DNA of 16,779 nucleotides. Source: Candidatus Pelagibacter sp. (GTDB taxonomy: Bacteria > Pseudomonadota > Alphaproteobacteria > Pelagibacterales > Pelagibacteraceae). Shown here one piece after another: positions 14,310-16,779 of the stretch (within the stretch, counting starts at the first letter, position 1; every line of letters starts with the position of its first letter). The notes beneath the pieces are model-generated. The model saw only the letters and a list, made by a program, of their open reading frames with translations, was not told the DNA's origin and searched no databases. Position numbers and translations under genes: made by a program. The DNA is taken from the NCBI GenBank assembly GCA_028222435.1, contig JAOIST010000009.1:1-16779 (forward strand), given 5' to 3'.

Positions 14310-15317
14310 ATGAGAAAAACTGTTTCAGTTGCACCAATGATGGATTGCACTGATAAACATGAAATATATTTTTTAAGCCTTATTAGTAAAAATATTCATC
14401 TTTATTCTGAAATGATTGTAGCGAATGCAATCATCAGAGGTGATCGTAACAAACTTCTTTCATTTAAAAAAATATCTAATCCAGTTACTTTACAAGTTGG
14501 TGGATCAAATCCAAAAGAACTAGCTGAAGCCTGTAAGATTTCAGAAGATTATGGCTATAGTGAAATTAATTTAAATTTAGGTTGCCCAAGTAAAAAAGTT
14601 CAAAAAAATAAATTTGGCGCTTGTTTAATGCAGGAACCAAAGCTTGTTGCAAGTTGTATTGAAGCTATGGCAAAAGCCACAAAGCTACCAGTGACAATAA
14701 AAACGAGAATTGGGTACAATGAGGTTGAAGATTTTGAATTTTTAAAATCTTTTATTCAAACAACAAAAAATGCAGGCTCAAAAAAATTTATTATTCATGC
14801 TAGAAAAGCTTTATTAAAAAAGTTAAGTCCTAAAGAAAATTTAAATATTCCACCTCTTAAATATGAATTTGTTTATAAACTTAAAGAATATTTCAAAAAT
14901 GATGAAATTATTATTAATGGCGGAATTAAATCAACCGAGGATATCAAAAATCATTTACTTAAAGTCGACGGCGCAATGATTGGAAGAGCTATATATCATT
15001 CACCTTATTTTTTAGCTGATATTGAAAAAGATATATTTAACAATGACAATGTACCAACAAGAAGTGAAGTAATGGAAAAACTAATTCCTTACATTCAAGA
15101 AGAAACAGCTAAGGGCGTTCAACTAAATCATATCATGAGGCATACAGTTGGCCTATTTCATGGACAAAATGGATCAAGAACGTGGAAACAATATCTTTCA
15201 AAAAATATGTGCATCAGAGATGCTGACTTACAAAAAGTAAATCATATAATGGATCAGGTGAAAAAACAAATCCTGTATCTTTGGAAAGATAAACTTGGAT
15301 ATTCTTTTCCAACCTGA
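14310..15317 (+). CDS. dusA: tRNA-dihydrouridine(20/20a) synthase DusA
   Basis: FMN enzyme that reduces uridine in the tRNA D-loop. The 335-residue product has VSVAPMMDCTDKH (5-17), LQVGGSNP (61-68), INLNLGCPSKKVQ (86-98), FGACLM with catalytic Cys105, IKTRIG (130-135), IIHARKALLKKLSPKEN (161-177), which is specific to the DusA branch, INGGIKS (202-208) and GAMIGRAIYHSPY (221-233). NIPPLKYEFVYKLK is also DusA-like. The usual MMDWTD tryptophan is cysteine here (Cys13), a mild departure. It follows rpoZ by 3 bases, and its end overlaps the TauE/SafE gene by 23 bases. Confidence 0.95.
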   Translation: MRKTVSVAPMMDCTDKHEIYFLSLISKNIHLYSEMIVANAIIRGDRNKLLSFKKISNPVTLQVGGSNPKELAEACKISEDYGYSEINLNLGCPSKKVQKNKFGACLMQEPKLVASCIEAMAKATKLPVTIKTRIGYNEVEDFEFLKSFIQTTKNAGSKKFIIHARKALLKKLSPKENLNIPPLKYEFVYKLKEYFKNDEIIINGGIKSTEDIKNHLLKVDGAMIGRAIYHSPYFLADIEKDIFNNDNVPTRSEVMEKLIPYIQEETAKGVQLNHIMRHTVGLFHGQNGSRTWKQYLSKNMCIRDADLQKVNHIMDQVKKQILYLWKDKLGYSFPT

Positions 15318-16125
15318 AACTCTTTATTTAATCTTTATTATGGTAATCACTGCTATTCCTGCTGGATTCGCAGCTGGGTTATTTGGAATAGGCGGGGGGT
15401 TAATTACCGTACCCATTTTATTTTATATTTTTGGTTCAGCTGGTATTGAACCCACTTATTTAATGCATCTTGCAGTTGGAACTTCATTTGGAATAATTAT
15501 TCCAACGTCAATGGTTTCTGTTTTAACACATCATCAACACCAAGCTGTCGATTTTAATGTTGTAAAAGGCTATGGTGTATTTGTTGTTATTGGTGTTATT
15601 CTTGGAACAATTTTAGCAGCAGGGTTAAAAACTAAACCTTTAATTTTATTTTTTACTGTTGTTGTTTATATTCTTGCCTTCTACTTGTTATTCTTAAAAG
15701 AAAAAGAGTCAGATCTTTCAATAAAAATGGGATTGCCAGCTAAGATTATTTCTGGAATCATTACTGGATTTGTTTCAGCCCCAATGGGAATAGGAGGAGC
15801 CGTAATGAACGTACCTATATTAAAGTTTTTTGGCTACCCTATAAATAAGGCTATAGGTAGTGCTGCAGCTATTGGTTTTGTAATTGCATTATTTGGTACA
15901 ATAGGTTTCTTAATTTCAGGTAGTTATTTAAATGTCAATCTCCCTTTAAGTTTTGGTTTTTTGAACATACCAGCTTTCTTAATATTTTTTCCAATCACAG
16001 CATTCATGGCCAGGTTAGGGGCTAAAGCTAGTCATAGAATTAATAAGAACAAAATGACAAAATATTTTGGATGGTTTTTAATAGTTATTGGGAGTAAGTT
16101 TTTATACGAGTATTTTAATCTTTAA
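15295..16125 (+). CDS. TauE/SafE family permease (sulfite/anion exporter-like)
   Basis: Inner-membrane protein of 276 residues with about eight hydrophobic segments arranged as an internal repeat. The first half has AAGLFGIGGGLITVPIL (26-42), and the second has SAPMGIGGAVMNVPIL (161-176), the hallmark glycine/proline loops of the TauE/SafE (DUF81) family. Members export or import sulfite, sulfonate-related or other small organic anions, and the substrate is not readable here. I chose TTG at 15295: the frame is closed upstream by TGA at 15259-15261, GGAAAG lies 6 bases before the TTG, and the next ATG (15340) would cut into the first membrane segment. The start overlaps dusA by 23 bases and the stop shares TTAA with the convergent phosphohexomutase gene. 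Confidence 0.88.
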   Translation: MDILFQPETLYLIFIMVITAIPAGFAAGLFGIGGGLITVPILFYIFGSAGIEPTYLMHLAVGTSFGIIIPTSMVSVLTHHQHQAVDFNVVKGYGVFVVIGVILGTILAAGLKTKPLILFFTVVVYILAFYLLFLKEKESDLSIKMGLPAKIISGIITGFVSAPMGIGGAVMNVPILKFFGYPINKAIGSAAAIGFVIALFGTIGFLISGSYLNVNLPLSFGFLNIPAFLIFFPITAFMARLGAKASHRINKNKMTKYFGWFLIVIGSKFLYEYFNL

Positions 16126-16779
16126 ATTTTCTGGTCGTATTCACCAATTTTACCCGTTTCTTTTAGTAAGTTATCAATAAATTGAAAAATACTTTTCTTC
16201 CTCTCATCTGAAGTTGGACTTTCAGTAACTACAACTAACGAAGGTTTATTTGATGAAGCTCTAATTAAACCCCATGAACCATCTTCTAGCGAAAATCTTA
16301 CGCCGTTAACAGTTAAAATTTCAGTTATAGATTGATGATCAATTTTTACATTTTGTTTTTTTAATTCTTTAACCTTTATTACCATTTGATCAACTACTTT
16401 ATATTTTTCTTCATCTTTACAAAAAGGTGCCATCGTTGGAGTTTGAAATGTCTTAGGGAGTTCATTCATTATATCACTCATTTTTTTATTCCGATTATCC
16501 AATAAATGACAAACTTGAATTGCAGAATTAATACCATCATCATAGCCATAACCTAAAGGCTGATTAAAAAAGAAATGACCACTTTTTTCAAAACCTGCTA
16601 GGGCTTTTTCTACATTCACTTTTCTTTTAATATGAGAGTGACCAGTTTTCCAATAGATGGTCTCACAATTATTTTTTAAAAGAACTTCATCTTTTGCGTA
16701 TAGACCTGTTGATTTTACATCAACTACAAATTTGGAGTTTTGATGTTTTGAAGATAAGTTTCTTGCAATAAGTAACCCA
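16122..16779 (-). CDS. Phosphomannomutase/phosphoglucomutase, C-terminal part (5' end outside window)
   Basis: The minus-strand frame stays open to the window edge, so the gene is cut and about 218 C-terminal residues are visible. GTG at 16619 is an internal valine codon, not a start. Alpha-D-phosphohexomutase marks are WKTGHSHIKRKV, the sugar-binding FEKSGHFFF (normally GE.SGH), YDDGINSAIQ, NGVRFSLEDGSWGLIRASSNKP and LVVVTES. RASSNKP in domain 4 is the phosphate-binding loop (usually RASNTQP). The catalytic phosphoserine and metal aspartates lie outside the window. The enzyme interconverts hexose-1- and hexose-6-phosphates and supplies GDP-mannose or UDP-glucose precursors, in keeping with the glycosyltransferases and epimerase in this window. 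AlgC-type bifunctional enzymes are the closest match by motif. Overlaps the TauE/SafE stop at 16122-16125. Confidence 0.9.
   Translation of the reverse strand, partial: GLLIARNLSSKHQNSKFVVDVKSTGLYAKDEVLLKNNCETIYWKTGHSHIKRKVNVEKALAGFEKSGHFFFNQPLGYGYDDGINSAIQVCHLLDNRNKKMSDIMNELPKTFQTPTMAPFCKDEEKYKVVDQMVIKVKELKKQNVKIDHQSITEILTVNGVRFSLEDGSWGLIRASSNKPSLVVVTESPTSDERKKSIFQFIDNLLKETGKIGEYDQKI

Noticed and set aside
13889..14350. Two minus-strand open frames opposite rpoZ
   Set aside because: Serine-rich low-complexity translations arise from antisense reading of the Glu/Asp-rich omega tail, and no family motif is present.
16617..16619. GTG at 16619 as the start of a small separate gene
   Set aside because: The frame continues to the window end with phosphohexomutase motifs (WKTGHSHIK), so this is an internal codon of a larger gene.

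Overview
The window looks like a chromosomal segment of a streamlined, strongly AT-rich marine alphaproteobacterium, most likely SAR11 (Pelagibacterales). The grounds are: low G+C by eye; about 188 non-coding bases in 16,779 (about 1.1%) with the starts chosen here; many genes that overlap or abut; an alphaproteobacterial-style RpoZ with a long acidic tail; and a SpeD-SpeE fusion of a kind already described from Candidatus Pelagibacter ubique. Both ends cut through genes: an NAD-dependent sugar epimerase on the left and a phosphomannomutase/phosphoglucomutase on the right. I saw no rRNA, tRNA, CRISPR array, insertion sequence, phage gene or convincing riboswitch or terminator hairpin. No gene-free stretch reaches 50 bases.

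Left third (about 740-6750): a coherent 5'-methylthioadenosine (MTA) and polyamine locus. On the plus strand run mtnP, mtnA, a secreted alpha/beta-hydrolase-like protein, a FucA-type class II aldolase, a fused AdoMet decarboxylase-aminopropyltransferase (speD-speE) and a Nit-type amidase. The minus-strand apt gene lies back to back with mtnP. SpeDE makes spermidine-type polyamines and releases MTA. MtnP splits MTA into adenine, which Apt returns to AMP, and methylthioribose-1-phosphate. MtnA isomerises the latter to methylthioribulose-1-phosphate. The aldolase could cleave that to DHAP and 2-(methylthio)acetaldehyde, the DHAP shunt, in place of the full methionine salvage pathway. No mtnB, mtnC, mtnD or mtnK is seen here. 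The hydrolase and the amidase are joined to this operon by start/stop overlaps and have no assigned place in the pathway.

Middle (6750-11078): a DUF6165-like protein, a GT9 glycosyltransferase, a GT4 glycosyltransferase and a CxxC thioredoxin/AhpC-fold protein, then a gamma-class carbonic anhydrase-like protein overlapping a secreted polysaccharide-lyase-like jelly-roll protein. With the epimerase and phosphohexomutase at the two ends, the glycosyltransferases suggest surface glycan synthesis.

Right third (11067-16779): a minus-strand pair (3-hydroxyisobutyrate dehydrogenase-family reductase and Alr4036-like FMN protein) diverges from an MFS transporter with only 2 bases between the start codons. 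The ribosome binding site of the reductase lies inside the transporter's coding sequence. Then come rpoZ, dusA and a TauE/SafE permease as a tight plus-strand run, and the partial phosphohexomutase on the minus strand.
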